A DNA stretch of 64,000 nt from an uncultured Flavobacteriales bacterium (lineage in GTDB: Bacteria; Bacteroidota; Bacteroidia; Flavobacteriales; BACL11), in contig CAJQJY010000002.1 of assembly GCA_905478765.1 (NCBI GenBank), positions 1 through 64,000 of the forward strand, read 5' to 3'. Under the pieces are notes generated by a model, which ran no database searches, was not told the origin of the DNA, and saw only the letters and a list, made by a program, of their open reading frames with translations. Each line of letters starts with the position of its first letter. Position 1 is the first letter of the stretch. Below are positions 33,299 to 43,433 of the stretch, one piece after another. The position numbers were made by a program, and so were the translations under genes.

Positions 33299-35206
33299 AT
33301 GAGTAAAATTATTGGAATCGATTTAGGAACAACAAATTCATGTGTTTCTGTAATGGAAGGTAATGAGCCTGTTGTCATCCCAAATGCTGAAGGAGCAAGA
33401 ACGACTCCCTCTATTGTTGCTTTTATAGAAGGTGGCGAAAGAAAAGTTGGAGATAGTGCAAAGCGTCAAGCAATTACTAATCCTACCAAAACCATTGCTT
33501 CTATAAAAAGATTTATGGGTGAAAGCTTTACTGCAATGGCTAAGGAAATTAAAAATGTTTCTTATAAAGTAGTAAAAGGTGATAATAATACACCAAGGGT
33601 TGATATTGATGGTAGATTATATACACCACAGGAAATATCAGCAATGGTATTGCAAAAAATGAAAAAGACTGCTGAGGATTATCTAGGAACTACAGTTAAT
33701 CAAGCTGTAGTTACTGTTCCAGCTTACTTTAATGATGCGCAAAGACAAGCAACAAAAGAAGCAGGTGAAATTGCAGGACTCAAAGTTGAAAGAATTATAA
33801 ATGAGCCAACAGCTGCTGCACTTGCTTATGGTTTGGATAAAGCTGATAAAGATAGAACAATTGCTGTTTTTGATTTAGGTGGTGGTACCTTTGATATTTC
33901 TATTCTTGATTTAGGGGATGGTGTATTTGAAGTGAAATCTACAAATGGTGATACACACTTAGGTGGTGATGATTTTGATCAAGTTATTATTGATTGGTTA
34001 GCTGAAGAGTTTAGTAAGGATGAAAACATGGATTTAAGAGAAGACCCTATGGCTTTACAAAGATTAAAAGAAGCTGCAGAAAAAGCAAAAGTTGAGCTTT
34101 CTTCATCTACACAAACTGAAATTAACTTACCATATGTAACTGCTACTGCATCAGGACCAAAGCATTTAGTTAGAACTTTTACTAGAGCACAATTTGAGCA
34201 ATTAGCTGATAAATTAATTCAAGCAACAATTACTCCATGTAAAAAAGCAATGAATGATGCTGGAATGAGTAATTCTGATATTGATGAGGTTATATTAGTA
34301 GGAGGATCAACAAGAATTCCTGCAATACAAGAAGTTGTTGAAAAATATTTCGGAAAATCTCCTTCAAAAGGAGTTAACCCTGATGAGGTTGTTGCAATTG
34401 GAGCAGCTATTCAAGGGGGAGTTTTAACAGGTGATGTTACTGATGTATTACTTTTAGATGTAACTCCTCTTTCTTTAGGGATTGAAACTATGGGAGGTGT
34501 TTTAACAAAATTGATTGAAGCTAATACAACTATACCAACAAAAAAATCTGAAGTATTTTCAACTGCTGCTGATAATCAGCCGGCTGTAGATATTCATGTT
34601 TTACAAGGGGAGAGACCAATGGCTACTGATAATAAATCAATCGGTAGATTTCAATTAGCAGATATTCCACCAGCACAAAGAGGAGTTCCTCAAATTGAAG
34701 TAACTTTTGATATAGATGCAAATGGAATCTTAAATGTTTCAGCAAAAGATAAGGCTACAGGCAAAGAGCAAAATATTAAAATTGAGGCTTCTTCCGGACT
34801 TTCTGAAGAAGAAATTGCAAAAATGAAAAGTGAAGCAGAAGCAAATGCTGATGCCGATAATAAAGCGAAAGAAACTGCTGATAAAATTAATGGGGCTGAT
34901 GGAATGATTTTCCAAACTGAAAAGCAACTTAAAGAATTTGGTGAAAAATTATCAGATGATAAAAAAGTACCTATTGAAGAAGCTTTAACAGAATTGAAGG
35001 CTGCTCACGAAAGTAAAGATTTAGAAGCTATTGATGTTGCAATGGAAAAAATCAATACTGTATGGACTGCTGCATCTGAGGAAATGTACAAAGATACTCA
35101 GGAAGGAGCCTCTGCAGATGCTGGTGCAGAACAAGCTGCTACTGATGATGTAACTGATGTTGAGTTTGAAGAAGTAAAAGATGAAGAGGTAAAAGAAGCA
35201 AAATAA
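33299..35206 (+). CDS. dnaK: Molecular chaperone DnaK (Hsp70)
   Basis: A full-length DnaK of 635 residues. The ATPase domain shows [14 protein letters not shown] (4-17), [48 protein letters not shown] and [11 protein letters not shown]. The substrate-binding domain follows the linker [14 protein letters not shown], and the C-terminal lid ends in an acidic tail ([16 protein letters not shown]). DnaJ and GrpE are not beside it in this window. The upstream region has several dyads but no CIRCE sequence, so HrcA control is not indicated. Confidence 0.98.
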   Translation: MSKIIGIDLGTTNSCVSVMEGNEPVVIPNAEGARTTPSIVAFIEGGERKVGDSAKRQAITNPTKTIASIKRFMGESFTAMAKEIKNVSYKVVKGDNNTPRVDIDGRLYTPQEISAMVLQKMKKTAEDYLGTTVNQAVVTVPAYFNDAQRQATKEAGEIAGLKVERIINEPTAAALAYGLDKADKDRTIAVFDLGGGTFDISILDLGDGVFEVKSTNGDTHLGGDDFDQVIIDWLAEEFSKDENMDLREDPMALQRLKEAAEKAKVELSSSTQTEINLPYVTATASGPKHLVRTFTRAQFEQLADKLIQATITPCKKAMNDAGMSNSDIDEVILVGGSTRIPAIQEVVEKYFGKSPSKGVNPDEVVAIGAAIQGGVLTGDVTDVLLLDVTPLSLGIETMGGVLTKLIEANTTIPTKKSEVFSTAADNQPAVDIHVLQGERPMATDNKSIGRFQLADIPPAQRGVPQIEVTFDIDANGILNVSAKDKATGKEQNIKIEASSGLSEEEIAKMKSEAEANADADNKAKETADKINGADGMIFQTEKQLKEFGEKLSDDKKVPIEEALTELKAAHESKDLEAIDVAMEKINTVWTAASEEMYKDTQEGASADAGAEQAATDDVTDVEFEEVKDEEVKEAK

Positions 35207-35229
35207 AGTCAAATTTCATAATACTTAAA

Positions 35230-35259
35230 AGAGCCCTTCTTATTTGTGGGGCTTTTTTT
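35230..35259 (+). terminator. Rho-independent terminator after dnaK
   Basis: AGCCC (35232-35236) pairs with GGGCT (35249-35253), followed by a T-run to 35259. The last T is also the first base of the next promoter element TATATTTG, so terminator and promoter are fused. Confidence 0.65.
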
Positions 35260-35266
35260 ATATTTG
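35259..35266 (+). promoter_or_regulatory. -7 element TATATTTG 4 nt before the type B cargo gene
   Basis: TATATTTG-CAAA-ATG (35271). The element directly follows the T-run of the dnaK terminator. The transcript would be leaderless or nearly so. Confidence 0.5.
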
Positions 35267-35270
35267 CAAA

Positions 35271-36161
35271 ATGTTAAAGAAATTTTTAGTTGTTTCATTA
35301 TTTCCATTTTTAGTAAATGGTCAGTCAGCTTTTATTAGTGGTGATGCTACTATTTGTGATAATGGAAATTCAGCTGAATTAGTAGTAAGTTTTACTGGAA
35401 CAGCTCCTTTTACTTTTTCTTATGCTATAGATGGCGTAGTGCAGCCTGAATTACTTCCTTCAGAAGATGATTTATTTATTCTATCTACAAAAATAGCGGG
35501 AGTTTATACACTTAGTCAGTTTAATGATGCTTTAAATATTGGAGCTATTGATGGTAGCGCATTAGTTACTGTCTTAGAGAGCCCAGCAGCAATTATTCAT
35601 GCTGATTCAGATACACTTTCCATTATTAACTCTACCGCATTTTTTAAAGGTCAACCGGAAAACAATACTTTTAATTATGATTGGAATTTTGGAGATAATA
35701 CTTTAAACACATCCTCATCAGTTGTACATTCCTTTCCAGTAGATGAAGATGGTTTAGGAGTTTTAGGTATTTATGAAGTATCTCTAATTGTTACTGATGT
35801 CAATGGTTGTTCTGATACAGCTGTTAAACCTATTTGGATAAGAGATGAATACTGGATATATATTCCAAATTCATTTACCCCTAATTTTGATGATAAACAC
35901 AGAAATGAAAAATTTTGTTTAGAATACCATGCAATTAGAGAAAATACTTTTTTGTTTAAAGTTTTTAATACACAAGGTGATTTAATGTTTCAGTCAGCTA
36001 ATCCTTTAGAAATGAAGTGTAGTAATAAAGCTGGTTGGGCTGGAAAGCATTATAAAACACTAAAAGAATTACCTGCAGATACTTATGTGTTTGAGTTATA
36101 TTTTCAGGATTTTGATGGCTGGAAGCATCAAGAATTTGGAAAAATTCTTTTAGTTAGATAA
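35271..36161 (+). CDS. T9SS type B (gliding-motility CTD) cargo with PKD domain
   Basis: A 296-residue secreted protein: signal peptide (about 1-18, MLKKFLVVSLFPFLVNG), an Ig-like region, a PKD domain with YDWNFGDNTLNT (about 142-153), and a C-terminal gliding-motility-associated type B sorting domain (about 205-296) that starts IYIPNSFTPNFDDKHRNE and ends KHQEFGKILLVR. It is exported by the type IX system and probably surface-held. ATG 35271 is the start; the frame beginning at TTG 35244 runs through the promoter element. Function beyond adhesion is unknown. Confidence 0.88.
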   Translation: MLKKFLVVSLFPFLVNGQSAFISGDATICDNGNSAELVVSFTGTAPFTFSYAIDGVVQPELLPSEDDLFILSTKIAGVYTLSQFNDALNIGAIDGSALVTVLESPAAIIHADSDTLSIINSTAFFKGQPENNTFNYDWNFGDNTLNTSSSVVHSFPVDEDGLGVLGIYEVSLIVTDVNGCSDTAVKPIWIRDEYWIYIPNSFTPNFDDKHRNEKFCLEYHAIRENTFLFKVFNTQGDLMFQSANPLEMKCSNKAGWAGKHYKTLKELPADTYVFELYFQDFDGWKHQEFGKILLVR

Positions 36162-36175
36162 TTAAAAAAATAAAG

Positions 36176-36922
36176 ATGAAATTATTAGAAGGAAAAAATG
36201 TAATTATTACAGGAGCAAGTAGAGGAATAGGTAAAGGAATTGCTGAGGTTTTTGCAAAGCATGGAGCAAATATTGCTTTTACATACAGGTCATCAGATGA
36301 AAAAGCAAAAGCATTAGAAGATGAGCTTTCGGCAAATGGATGTAAGGCTAAAGGATATAAATCAGATGCATCTGATTTTGATGCTGCTCAGCAATTATCT
36401 AATGATGTAATGAATGATTTTGGTAGTATTGATGTACTCGTTAATAATGCGGGTATTACTAAAGATGGACTTTTAATGCGTATGTCTGAGAAAGATTTTG
36501 ATATTGTAATGAGCATCAATATGAAGTCAGTTTTTAACATGACAAAAGCAGTTTTGCGACCAATGTTAAAGGCAAGAGCTGGATCAATTATTAACATGAG
36601 TTCAGTTGTTGGAGTAAAAGGAAATATAGGGCAAGCAAATTATTCTGCTTCAAAAGCCGCAATTAACGGATTTACAAAATCTACTGCATTAGAATTAGGC
36701 TCAAGAAATATTAGATGCAATTCAATTGCACCTGGATTTATTGAAACTGAAATGACCGGAAATTTAAGTGAAGAAACTGTAAAAGAATGGAGGGAGCAAA
36801 TTCCATTAAAAAGGGGAGGTTCTACAGTTGATATTGCAAATACAACTTTATTTTTAGCTTCTGATATGTCGTCATATGTAACAGGTCAAGTTATAAATGT
36901 TTGTGGAGGTATGCTAACATAA
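36176..36922 (+). CDS. fabG: 3-oxoacyl-ACP reductase FabG
   Basis: A 248-residue short-chain dehydrogenase that reduces 3-oxoacyl-ACP with NADPH in fatty-acid elongation. Visible: the cofactor loop TGASRGIGKGIAE (about 13-25), NNAGITKDGLLMRM, the catalytic Ser in INMSSVVG, and YSASKAAINGFTK (YxxxK). The C-terminus ending in SSYVTGQVINVCGGM is typical. The close match to FabG, including KDGLLMRM, favours that over other SDR enzymes. It heads a rightward run with the VWA protein (4-nt gap), then prohibitin. Confidence 0.92.
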   Translation: MKLLEGKNVIITGASRGIGKGIAEVFAKHGANIAFTYRSSDEKAKALEDELSANGCKAKGYKSDASDFDAAQQLSNDVMNDFGSIDVLVNNAGITKDGLLMRMSEKDFDIVMSINMKSVFNMTKAVLRPMLKARAGSIINMSSVVGVKGNIGQANYSASKAAINGFTKSTALELGSRNIRCNSIAPGFIETEMTGNLSEETVKEWREQIPLKRGGSTVDIANTTLFLASDMSSYVTGQVINVCGGMLT

Positions 36923-36926
36923 ATTG

Positions 36927-38924
36927 ATGTTTGGCTTAACTATAGATTTCCCTTTTTATTATAGCATTATCTGCATTTTTTTAGGTGTATTTTATGCTTA
37001 TTTTTTATATATCAATGAGCACTTATTGCAATCAAAAAAAATACATGTTTTATTGTTTGCTATCCGTACAATTTTTGTAGGTACACTTGCTTTTTTATTT
37101 TTGAATCCATTAGTTAAGTCTTTTAGTAATACTACAGAAAAACCTATTGTTATTATAGCACAGGATGTGTCGGAATCTATTACAGAATCTACTTTTGAAA
37201 TACTTTCAAGTCTTTCTGGTAAGTTAAATGACTTTGATGTTCATAAATTTTCTTTTTCTGAGGATGTTGAAACTGGTTTTCAGACTTCTAATATAGGCGT
37301 TAAAACAGACTATTCATCTCTTTTTTCTGATATAGAAAATCGATTTTCAAATAGAAATGTTGCAGGAATTATTTTAGCTACTGATGGTTGTTATAATTCA
37401 GGAAATAATCCAATTTTTCGTAAATTTCATTTCCCAGTCTATAATATTGCTTTAGGAGATACATCAGTAAAACAAGATGTTTTAGTTAGAAAAGTCACAA
37501 ATAATGATATTGCATTTTTAGGTAATGTTTTTCCTTTGGAAGTTGCAGTTGCTGCAGTTAAGTTGAAAGGAAAAAAATCTACTTTATCTGTTTGGAATAA
37601 TGGAATTGAAATTTACGCTGAACAAATTTTATTTGATTCAAATGATGATTATAGAATTATCAATATGAAATTAGAAGCAAAGGATATCGGTTTGCAAGCT
37701 TATAAAATTGTATTATCAGATGTAGAAGGTGAAAAAAATATTGAAAATAATATTTTCACCACTTATATTGATGTGATTGATTCTCGTTATAATGTACTCA
37801 TTTTAAAAGATAAATCACACCCTGATTTAGCTTCATATATTAGTGCGATTGAAAGGAATAAAAACTATAAAATTGAAATAAAGAATATTGATGAAGTAAA
37901 TGATTTTAGTAAATATCAATTAGTTGTATTATCTGGATTTCCCCAAATACCTAATATTCTAATTGATAATAACATCCCTTTAATTTTATTTGGAAGCCAC
38001 AATTTTAATTCCAATTTATCATCAGTAAAATTTGTGCAAAATAGTAGTAATGAAGAAATAAGAGCTGTTCAAAATGATCTATTCTCTAAGTTTACATTTT
38101 CACCTGAGTTGTTAAATCTAATTAAAGATGCTCCTCCATTATATGGTTTTTCTGGTAAAGATGAACTGAATATAAATATTGATGTTGTTCTTAAAAAGAA
38201 AATTGGATCTGTCATTACAGAAAGCCCTTTGCTTTTTATTGAAGAAATTGAATATAGAAAAGTGGCCTTCTTTACTGCTGAGGGTTGGTGGAAGTGGAAG
38301 TTGTATGATTATTCAATAAATGAAAATAATGATACTTTTAATGAGCTCTTTTTAAAGCTAACACAATATTTATTATTGCAAGAAGATAAAAGTAAGTTCA
38401 GGATTTATTATGAAAAACAAATTGCCGAACACACTAATATTTTGTTTGATGCTAGCTTATATAATGAGAGTTATGAGTTAATAAATAATCAAGAAATTGC
38501 TATGGAAATCAAGAATGAGTCCGGTGTAGAGTTTGATTTTCAATTTTCTAAAGTAAGCCAGGGTTATTTTTTAGATATTGGAATTTTGGAAAATGGATAT
38601 TATAGTTTTGTTGCTAAAGTTTTAGGTTCCTCTTTTGTTAAGTCTGGTGTGTTTGAAGTCAAAAAACTTCAATTAGAAGAAATGAACTTAGTTGCAAATC
38701 ATGGACTTTTGTTTAAAATTTCAGAGTTAAGTAATGGTAATTTATTTTATATAAATGAAATTGATTTGCTGTCAGAAGAACTTAACAAAAGTTCCAAAAA
38801 TCAAAAATTAATACATACTCAAGAAAAGCTTACAAGTTTGATAAACATTCCTTTGATTTTATTAAGTTTGCTACTTCTTATTTCAATTGAATGGTTTGTA
38901 AGGAAATATAGCGGATTAATATAA
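36927..38924 (+). CDS. VWA-like membrane protein, unknown function
   Basis: A 665-residue membrane protein. Two N-terminal membrane spans (about 10-28 and 41-61) are followed by a von Willebrand A-like domain (about 70-200) with the MIDAS-type sequence QDVSES and LATDGCYNSG. A long extracytoplasmic beta-rich region and a final C-terminal span (about 637-657) follow. This layout (two TM, VWA, late TM) resembles Bacteroidota proteins annotated as VWA-domain or glutamine-amidotransferase-like membrane proteins, of unknown role. ATG 36927 is used; TTG 36924 adds one residue only. It lies 4 nt after fabG. Confidence 0.78.
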   Translation: MFGLTIDFPFYYSIICIFLGVFYAYFLYINEHLLQSKKIHVLLFAIRTIFVGTLAFLFLNPLVKSFSNTTEKPIVIIAQDVSESITESTFEILSSLSGKLNDFDVHKFSFSEDVETGFQTSNIGVKTDYSSLFSDIENRFSNRNVAGIILATDGCYNSGNNPIFRKFHFPVYNIALGDTSVKQDVLVRKVTNNDIAFLGNVFPLEVAVAAVKLKGKKSTLSVWNNGIEIYAEQILFDSNDDYRIINMKLEAKDIGLQAYKIVLSDVEGEKNIENNIFTTYIDVIDSRYNVLILKDKSHPDLASYISAIERNKNYKIEIKNIDEVNDFSKYQLVVLSGFPQIPNILIDNNIPLILFGSHNFNSNLSSVKFVQNSSNEEIRAVQNDLFSKFTFSPELLNLIKDAPPLYGFSGKDELNINIDVVLKKKIGSVITESPLLFIEEIEYRKVAFFTAEGWWKWKLYDYSINENNDTFNELFLKLTQYLLLQEDKSKFRIYYEKQIAEHTNILFDASLYNESYELINNQEIAMEIKNESGVEFDFQFSKVSQGYFLDIGILENGYYSFVAKVLGSSFVKSGVFEVKKLQLEEMNLVANHGLLFKISELSNGNLFYINEIDLLSEELNKSSKNQKLIHTQEKLTSLINIPLILLSLLLLISIEWFVRKYSGLI

Positions 38925-38945
38925 ATTAACTAAAAATAATAAATT

Positions 38946-39764
38946 ATGGAAAATCAAGGATTGCCAAAGGCAATGGTAATGGGAATAGTAGGATTAATAT
39001 TTGTAGTGATGTTTGGCTCAAGTATGTTTGTGACAATTAACCCAGGACAAAAAGGAGTTTTATTTAAAACACTTGGTGATGGATTAGATAAAGATTACGT
39101 TTACGGACAAGGATTACATATTATAGCGCCATGGAACGATATGATTGTTTATGATGTGAAAGAAACAGAGACTTTTGAAAAGATGGAAGTACTATCGAAA
39201 AATGGGCTTTCAATTAAAATTGATTTATCTATTTTACACAAGCCTGTTCAGGATAAAATTGGTTATTTGCACGATAATATTGGAAAAAATTACTTGGAAA
39301 AAATTATCAAGCCAGCCGTAAGATCGGTAACCAGAGAGGTGATTGGTAATTATTTGCCAGAAGAACTGTATTCTACTAAAAGAACTGAGATTGAACAGGA
39401 AATTTATGATCAGACAAATGATATTGTTGCTGATAAAAATATAGATTTACCTGCAATTTATATTAGAGATGTAACCTTACCACAAACTTTAAAAACTGCA
39501 ATTGAGCAAAAATTAAAACAAGAGCAAGAGTCCTTAGAGTATGAGTTTAAGATTGATAAAGCAAGAAAAGAAGCAGAAAGAAAGGAGATTGAAGCTAATG
39601 GAATTGCCAAATTTCAGAGGATTGTTAATAAGACTATTACTCCACAATTATTAAAATGGAAAGGTGTAGAGGCTACTCAAGAGATCTCTAAGTCTAGTAA
39701 TGCTAAAGTTATTGTAATTGGAAATGGAGATGGTGACTTGCCAATTATTTTAGGCGGACAATAA
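38946..39764 (+). CDS. Prohibitin-family (SPFH/Band 7) membrane protein
   Basis: A 272-residue protein with one N-terminal membrane span (about 9-29) and an SPFH domain (about 30-190) with the prohibitin pattern VTINPGQKGVLFKTLGDGL, GLHIIAPW, RSVTREVIGNYLPEELYSTKR and IYIRDVTLPQTLKTAIEQK. A helical region rich in K and E follows (about 185-215). Prohibitins form large rings in the membrane and stabilise membrane proteins or FtsH-type proteases. Typical length for bacterial prohibitins. The 21-nt gap to the VWA gene suggests cotranscription. Confidence 0.92.
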   Translation: MENQGLPKAMVMGIVGLIFVVMFGSSMFVTINPGQKGVLFKTLGDGLDKDYVYGQGLHIIAPWNDMIVYDVKETETFEKMEVLSKNGLSIKIDLSILHKPVQDKIGYLHDNIGKNYLEKIIKPAVRSVTREVIGNYLPEELYSTKRTEIEQEIYDQTNDIVADKNIDLPAIYIRDVTLPQTLKTAIEQKLKQEQESLEYEFKIDKARKEAERKEIEANGIAKFQRIVNKTITPQLLKWKGVEATQEISKSSNAKVIVIGNGDGDLPIILGGQ

Positions 39765-39818
39765 TATTTTGTATTATTTCGTTATAAAACTCAATTAATT
39801 AAAAATAAATATGAAAGT

Positions 39819-40250
39819 ATGAAGAAGTTTACACTAATTACGTTAATAGCAATGGTTCCATTTATGACTATGGCTCAGAAGAAAAGTAAAAAAGGAAATA
39901 AAACTAAAATTGAAAAAGTTGATAATGCTAATGCTACTTATGAATTTATGGTTTTATCAGGTTTTGAAAGGGAAATTGATAGAAGTGCTTCTAGTAGGGG
40001 GAATGCTGAAATTCCTGCTGAGATGCAAATTAAAAAGTTAATGAAGGCAGGATCTCAAGTAATGATTAATTTTGATTTTGGGACAAGAAGTCAAGAGAAT
40101 AGTGAATTAATGAAAAATGCAAGATCTTATAAGACAATGGCATCAGCTGTTAATGCTTTAGCTAATAACGGATGGGAGTTTGTAAATGCCAATGTAGTAA
40201 ATTTAGGAACAACAAAAGCTCATTATTATTACATGAAAAGAAGTAAATAA
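39819..40250 (+). CDS. Small secreted protein, unknown function
   Basis: A 143-residue protein with a clear signal peptide (MKKFTLITLIAMVPFMTMAQ) followed by a Lys-rich stretch (KKSKKGNKTKIEK) and a compact domain ending in MASAVNALANNGWEFVNANVV ... HYYYMKR. The ANNGWEFVNA/Y pattern is like small DUF4177-type domains, but I do not make a firm assignment. It is followed directly by a strong terminator, so it ends the rightward run that starts with fabG or the type B cargo gene. Confidence 0.72.
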   Translation: MKKFTLITLIAMVPFMTMAQKKSKKGNKTKIEKVDNANATYEFMVLSGFEREIDRSASSRGNAEIPAEMQIKKLMKAGSQVMINFDFGTRSQENSELMKNARSYKTMASAVNALANNGWEFVNANVVNLGTTKAHYYYMKRSK

Positions 40251-40273
40251 TTTTCTTTAAAGTTTTATAAAAA

Positions 40274-40301
40274 AGTTCTACTGAAAAGTAGGGCTTTTTT
40301 T
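40274..40301 (+). terminator. Rho-independent terminator
   Basis: AGTTCTACT (40274-40282), loop GAAA, AGTAGGGCT (40287-40295) with two G-U pairs, then TTTTTT. The T-run reaches into the stop codon of the convergent hutI gene. Confidence 0.8.
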
Positions 40302-41544
40302 ATTGCAACTTTCCAGCAATCATCACTTTTTCAATAACATTATGTCCAAAACTATATTGTAGGAAAGCATAACTTGGAATTGGTTTTGTGATAAATAAAT
40401 TCGCTTTTTTCCCAATACAAATACTTCCTAAATCTTTCTCAATCCCCATTGCATAAGCAGTGTTGATAGTTGTCGCATTTATTACTTCTTCAGGTGTCAT
40501 ATTCATTTGTATACATCCTAGGGATGCTACAAAATTCATATTTCCGCTAGGTGTTGATCCTGGATTGTAATCTGTTGCTAAAGCTACTGGTAATCCTTCA
40601 TCTATCATTCTTTTTGCTGGTCCGTAAGGTATCCTTAAAAAGAAAGAACAAGAAGGTAAAATTGTTGGCATACAATTACTTCCTTTCAAAGCTTCATAAT
40701 CTTCTTCAGTCATTTCTTCTAAATGATCCACTGATAAAGCACCTAAATCAACTGAGGCTTTCACACCACCAATTGCATTAAACTGATTGACATGTGTTTT
40801 GGCTTTTAATCCTAATTTATTGGCTGCTATTAATAGGTTTTTTGTATCTTCAACAGAAAAGTATCCATCCTCACAGAAGATATCTACATAGTCGACTAAT
40901 CCTTCTTTTGCTACAATTGGTAACATCTCATTGATTACCAAATCCATGTAGCCTTCTTTATTGTCTTTGTATTTTTTTGGTAGAGCATGTGCTCCTAAGA
41001 AAGTTGATTTTATAGTAACATCAGATGCTGCTTTTAATCTTTTAATTACTCTTAGCATTTTAATTTCAGCATCTAAATTTAGTCCGTAACCACTTTTTAT
41101 CTCAATTGCTCCAGTTCCCATTTGTACTAATTCGTTTAATCGAGCAAATGCATCTTCAAAAAGTTCATCTTCTGATACATTTTGTAATTTATCAGCAGAG
41201 TTTAGAATTCCACCTCCTCTTTCTGCTATTGCAGCATAACTCAATCCATTTATTCTATCGACAAATTCTCCTTCACGGCTTGCTGCAAAAACTAGATGTG
41301 TATGGCTGTCGCAATAAGTTGGAAAAACCATTCCTCCTCCAGCATCAATTATATCAGTATTATTCCAGTCTTCAATTCCATCCCAGTTCTCCATACTTCC
41401 AAATGATGTAATGACTCCTTCTTCAAACTCAATAAATGCATCCTTTATAGTGCTGATATGTGACATATCTTTACCTGCCACCCATTTCCTAGCAATTGTT
41501 TCTGTTTGGATGAGTTCTGAAATATTCTTGATTACTGTTTTCAT
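40300..41544 (-). CDS. hutI: Imidazolonepropionase
   Basis: HutI hydrolyses imidazolonepropionate to formiminoglutamate in histidine degradation. The 414-residue amidohydrolase shows the metal-binding [17 protein letters not shown] (about 73-89), [48 protein letters not shown] and [15 protein letters not shown] (metal Asp). ATG 41544 is preferred over TTG 41574. The other hut genes (hutH, hutU, hutG) are absent here, so the pathway, if complete, is dispersed. Divergent from aroC with a short shared promoter region. Confidence 0.93.
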   Translation of the reverse strand: MKTVIKNISELIQTETIARKWVAGKDMSHISTIKDAFIEFEEGVITSFGSMENWDGIEDWNNTDIIDAGGGMVFPTYCDSHTHLVFAASREGEFVDRINGLSYAAIAERGGGILNSADKLQNVSEDELFEDAFARLNELVQMGTGAIEIKSGYGLNLDAEIKMLRVIKRLKAASDVTIKSTFLGAHALPKKYKDNKEGYMDLVINEMLPIVAKEGLVDYVDIFCEDGYFSVEDTKNLLIAANKLGLKAKTHVNQFNAIGGVKASVDLGALSVDHLEEMTEEDYEALKGSNCMPTILPSCSFFLRIPYGPAKRMIDEGLPVALATDYNPGSTPSGNMNFVASLGCIQMNMTPEEVINATTINTAYAMGIEKDLGSICIGKKANLFITKPIPSYAFLQYSFGHNVIEKVMIAGKLQ

Positions 41545-41596
41545 AATTTGTTTTTTGATTGTGCTAAAATACAAAATTCACTCTAATCAATTATGT

Positions 41597-41604
41597 TATA
41601 TTTG
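41597..41604 (+). promoter_or_regulatory. -7 element TATATTTG 4 nt before aroC ATG
   Basis: TATATTTG-CGGA-ATG (41609). Fits TAnnTTTG; implies a leaderless or near-leaderless mRNA. It also shows that the long open frame upstream of 41609 is not the coding start. Confidence 0.5.
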
Positions 41605-41608
41605 CGGA

Positions 41609-42682
41609 ATGGGAAATTCTATTGGTACAATTTTTAAACTAACTACTTTTGGTGAATCGCATGGTGCTTCTATTGGTGGTATTATAGATGGTTGTCCTGC
41701 AAAATTGGAGTTGGATTTTGATGTTATTCAAAAACAGTTGGATAGAAGAAAGCCAGGGCAATCTAAGATTACTACTCAAAGAAAAGAAAGCGATACGGTA
41801 GAATTTTTGTCTGGAATTTTTGAAGGAAAAACTACTGGGACTCCTATAGGCTTTATAATAAAGAATAAAGATGCTAAAAGCAACGATTACTTTTATGTAA
41901 AAGATACTTTTCGCCCATCTCATGCGGATTTTACTTATCAGCAAAAATATGGCATTAGAGATTACAGGGGAGGTGGAAGATCATCTGCTCGCGAAACAGT
42001 ATGTAGAGTTGTTGCAGGTGCTATTGCTCAGCAAATATTAAATAAAATAGGAGTGACTATTTCTACTTATGTAAGTGCAGTGGGGAATATAAAACTAAAT
42101 CAATGTTATACAAGTTTGGATTTAAGCCTAACGGATACTAATTTGGTCAGGTGTCCTGATATTGCTATAGCTGAGCAAATGATTTTAGCAATTGAAAAAA
42201 CAAAAAAAGAGGGTGATACAATCGGAGGAGAGATTACAGTTGTTGCGTGTGGTGTTCCTGTAGGTTGGGGAGAACCCGTTTTTGATAAACTCCATTCTGA
42301 TATAGGAAAAGGAATGCTAAGTATTAATGCGGTACATGGTTTTAAATATGGTTTTGGTAGAGTAGATATTTCTTCTAGTTATGGTAGTGAAGTGAATGAT
42401 AATATTATTGATGAAAGTGGTAAAACCAAAACCAACTTTTCTGGCGGAATACAAGGAGGTATTAGCAATGGAAATGATATTTATTGTGAAGTAGCCTTTA
42501 AGCCAGTGGCTACTATTATGCAAAACCAAAATACAATTGATGAAGCAGGAAATAAAGTTGTAATTATGGGAAAAGGGAGGCATGATGCTTGTGTGGTGCC
42601 AAGGGCAGTACCTATTGTAGAAAGTATGATGGCACTTACTTTAATCGACCATTATTTAAGAAGTAAAATTAATAAACTTTAA
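41609..42682 (+). CDS. aroC: Chorismate synthase
   Basis: AroC converts EPSP to chorismate with reduced FMN, the last step of the shikimate pathway. The 357-residue protein begins [31 protein letters not shown], the family N-terminus, and has [29 protein letters not shown] (about 114-142) and a C-terminal [19 protein letters not shown]. The frame is open upstream to 41411, but those 66 residues lie antisense to hutI and are unlike AroC, so ATG 41609 is the start. aroK, another gene of the same pathway, lies at 52568-53074. Confidence 0.96.
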   Translation: MGNSIGTIFKLTTFGESHGASIGGIIDGCPAKLELDFDVIQKQLDRRKPGQSKITTQRKESDTVEFLSGIFEGKTTGTPIGFIIKNKDAKSNDYFYVKDTFRPSHADFTYQQKYGIRDYRGGGRSSARETVCRVVAGAIAQQILNKIGVTISTYVSAVGNIKLNQCYTSLDLSLTDTNLVRCPDIAIAEQMILAIEKTKKEGDTIGGEITVVACGVPVGWGEPVFDKLHSDIGKGMLSINAVHGFKYGFGRVDISSSYGSEVNDNIIDESGKTKTNFSGGIQGGISNGNDIYCEVAFKPVATIMQNQNTIDEAGNKVVIMGKGRHDACVVPRAVPIVESMMALTLIDHYLRSKINKL

Positions 42683-42686
42683 GATT

Positions 42687-43433
42687 ATGAAAAAACTACT
42701 ACTTATATTACTTATACCATATACATTATTTTCTCAGAGTACACTTATATTTTCTGAGTATGGAGAAGGTAGTTCATATAATAAGTGGATTGAAATCTAT
42801 AATCCTACATTTATGGATGTTCTGTTAGATGAATATAGATATAATTTCTGTTGGAATGGGTGTGATAGTTTGGATTGGGAGTTTTCAATTCCATTTGATA
42901 GTGGAGTTGTATTATATCCTAACGAGACCTATTTATTGGTGCATTATAATGCAGATAGTATTCTTTTAAGTGCTGCAAATCAAACTACTAATATTTTAAG
43001 CAATGGTGATGATGTTGTAGGCTTACTAAATACTTCATCTAATACAATAATTGATATTATAGGTTTTTTGGATAGTGAAGATAATATATCTGCTTGGGAA
43101 GTAGATGGTATTATTGATGCTACAAAAGACCATACAATGATAAGAAAACCTGATGTTTGTGTGGGGAATATTGGAGATTGGTCTTTATCAGATGGTTCTA
43201 ATGGTTCTTCACAATGGATTGTAGGTGTTATAGATGATTTTAGCGACCTTAACACTCATACTTCTAATTGTATAAATGCAACTGCAGTTGAGGTATTAGA
43301 GCCTCTTAAAAGAGAGATTGTTGAAGTTAGAGATGTGTTAGGTAGAAAAACTAAAATTAATAAAAACCAACTACTCTATTACATCTATGATGATGGTACA
43401 GTAGATAAAAGAATAGCAATAGATTCACAATGA
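42687..43433 (+). CDS. Secreted lamin-tail-domain protein
   Basis: A 248-residue protein with a signal peptide (about 1-16) and a lamin-tail domain (about 18-165): LIFSEYGEGSSYNKWIEIYNPT at the start, GVVLYPNETYLLVHYNA, and ISAWEVDG. The C-terminus after Cys195 (VEVLEPLKREIVEVRDVLGRKT ... LYYIYDDGTVDKRIAI) resembles a short Bacteroidota C-terminal tail with the VRDVLGR and YDDGTV motifs, likely related to T9SS sorting. It may bind carbohydrate or act as surface protein. It overlaps the symporter gene by 4 bp (ATGA). Confidence 0.82.
   Translation: MKKLLLILLIPYTLFSQSTLIFSEYGEGSSYNKWIEIYNPTFMDVLLDEYRYNFCWNGCDSLDWEFSIPFDSGVVLYPNETYLLVHYNADSILLSAANQTTNILSNGDDVVGLLNTSSNTIIDIIGFLDSEDNISAWEVDGIIDATKDHTMIRKPDVCVGNIGDWSLSDGSNGSSQWIVGVIDDFSDLNTHTSNCINATAVEVLEPLKREIVEVRDVLGRKTKINKNQLLYYIYDDGTVDKRIAIDSQ

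Noticed and set aside
40551-41411. Leu-, His- and Gln-rich open frames on the plus strand inside hutI (40551-40781 and 41106-41411)
   Set aside because: They are opposite an intact hutI gene; the composition is an artefact of reading AT-rich coding sequence backwards.
41411-41608. N-terminal extension of aroC by 66 residues
   Set aside because: It lies antisense to hutI and across the hutI promoter, does not resemble AroC, and the proper AroC N-terminus begins at ATG 41609 right after TATATTTG.
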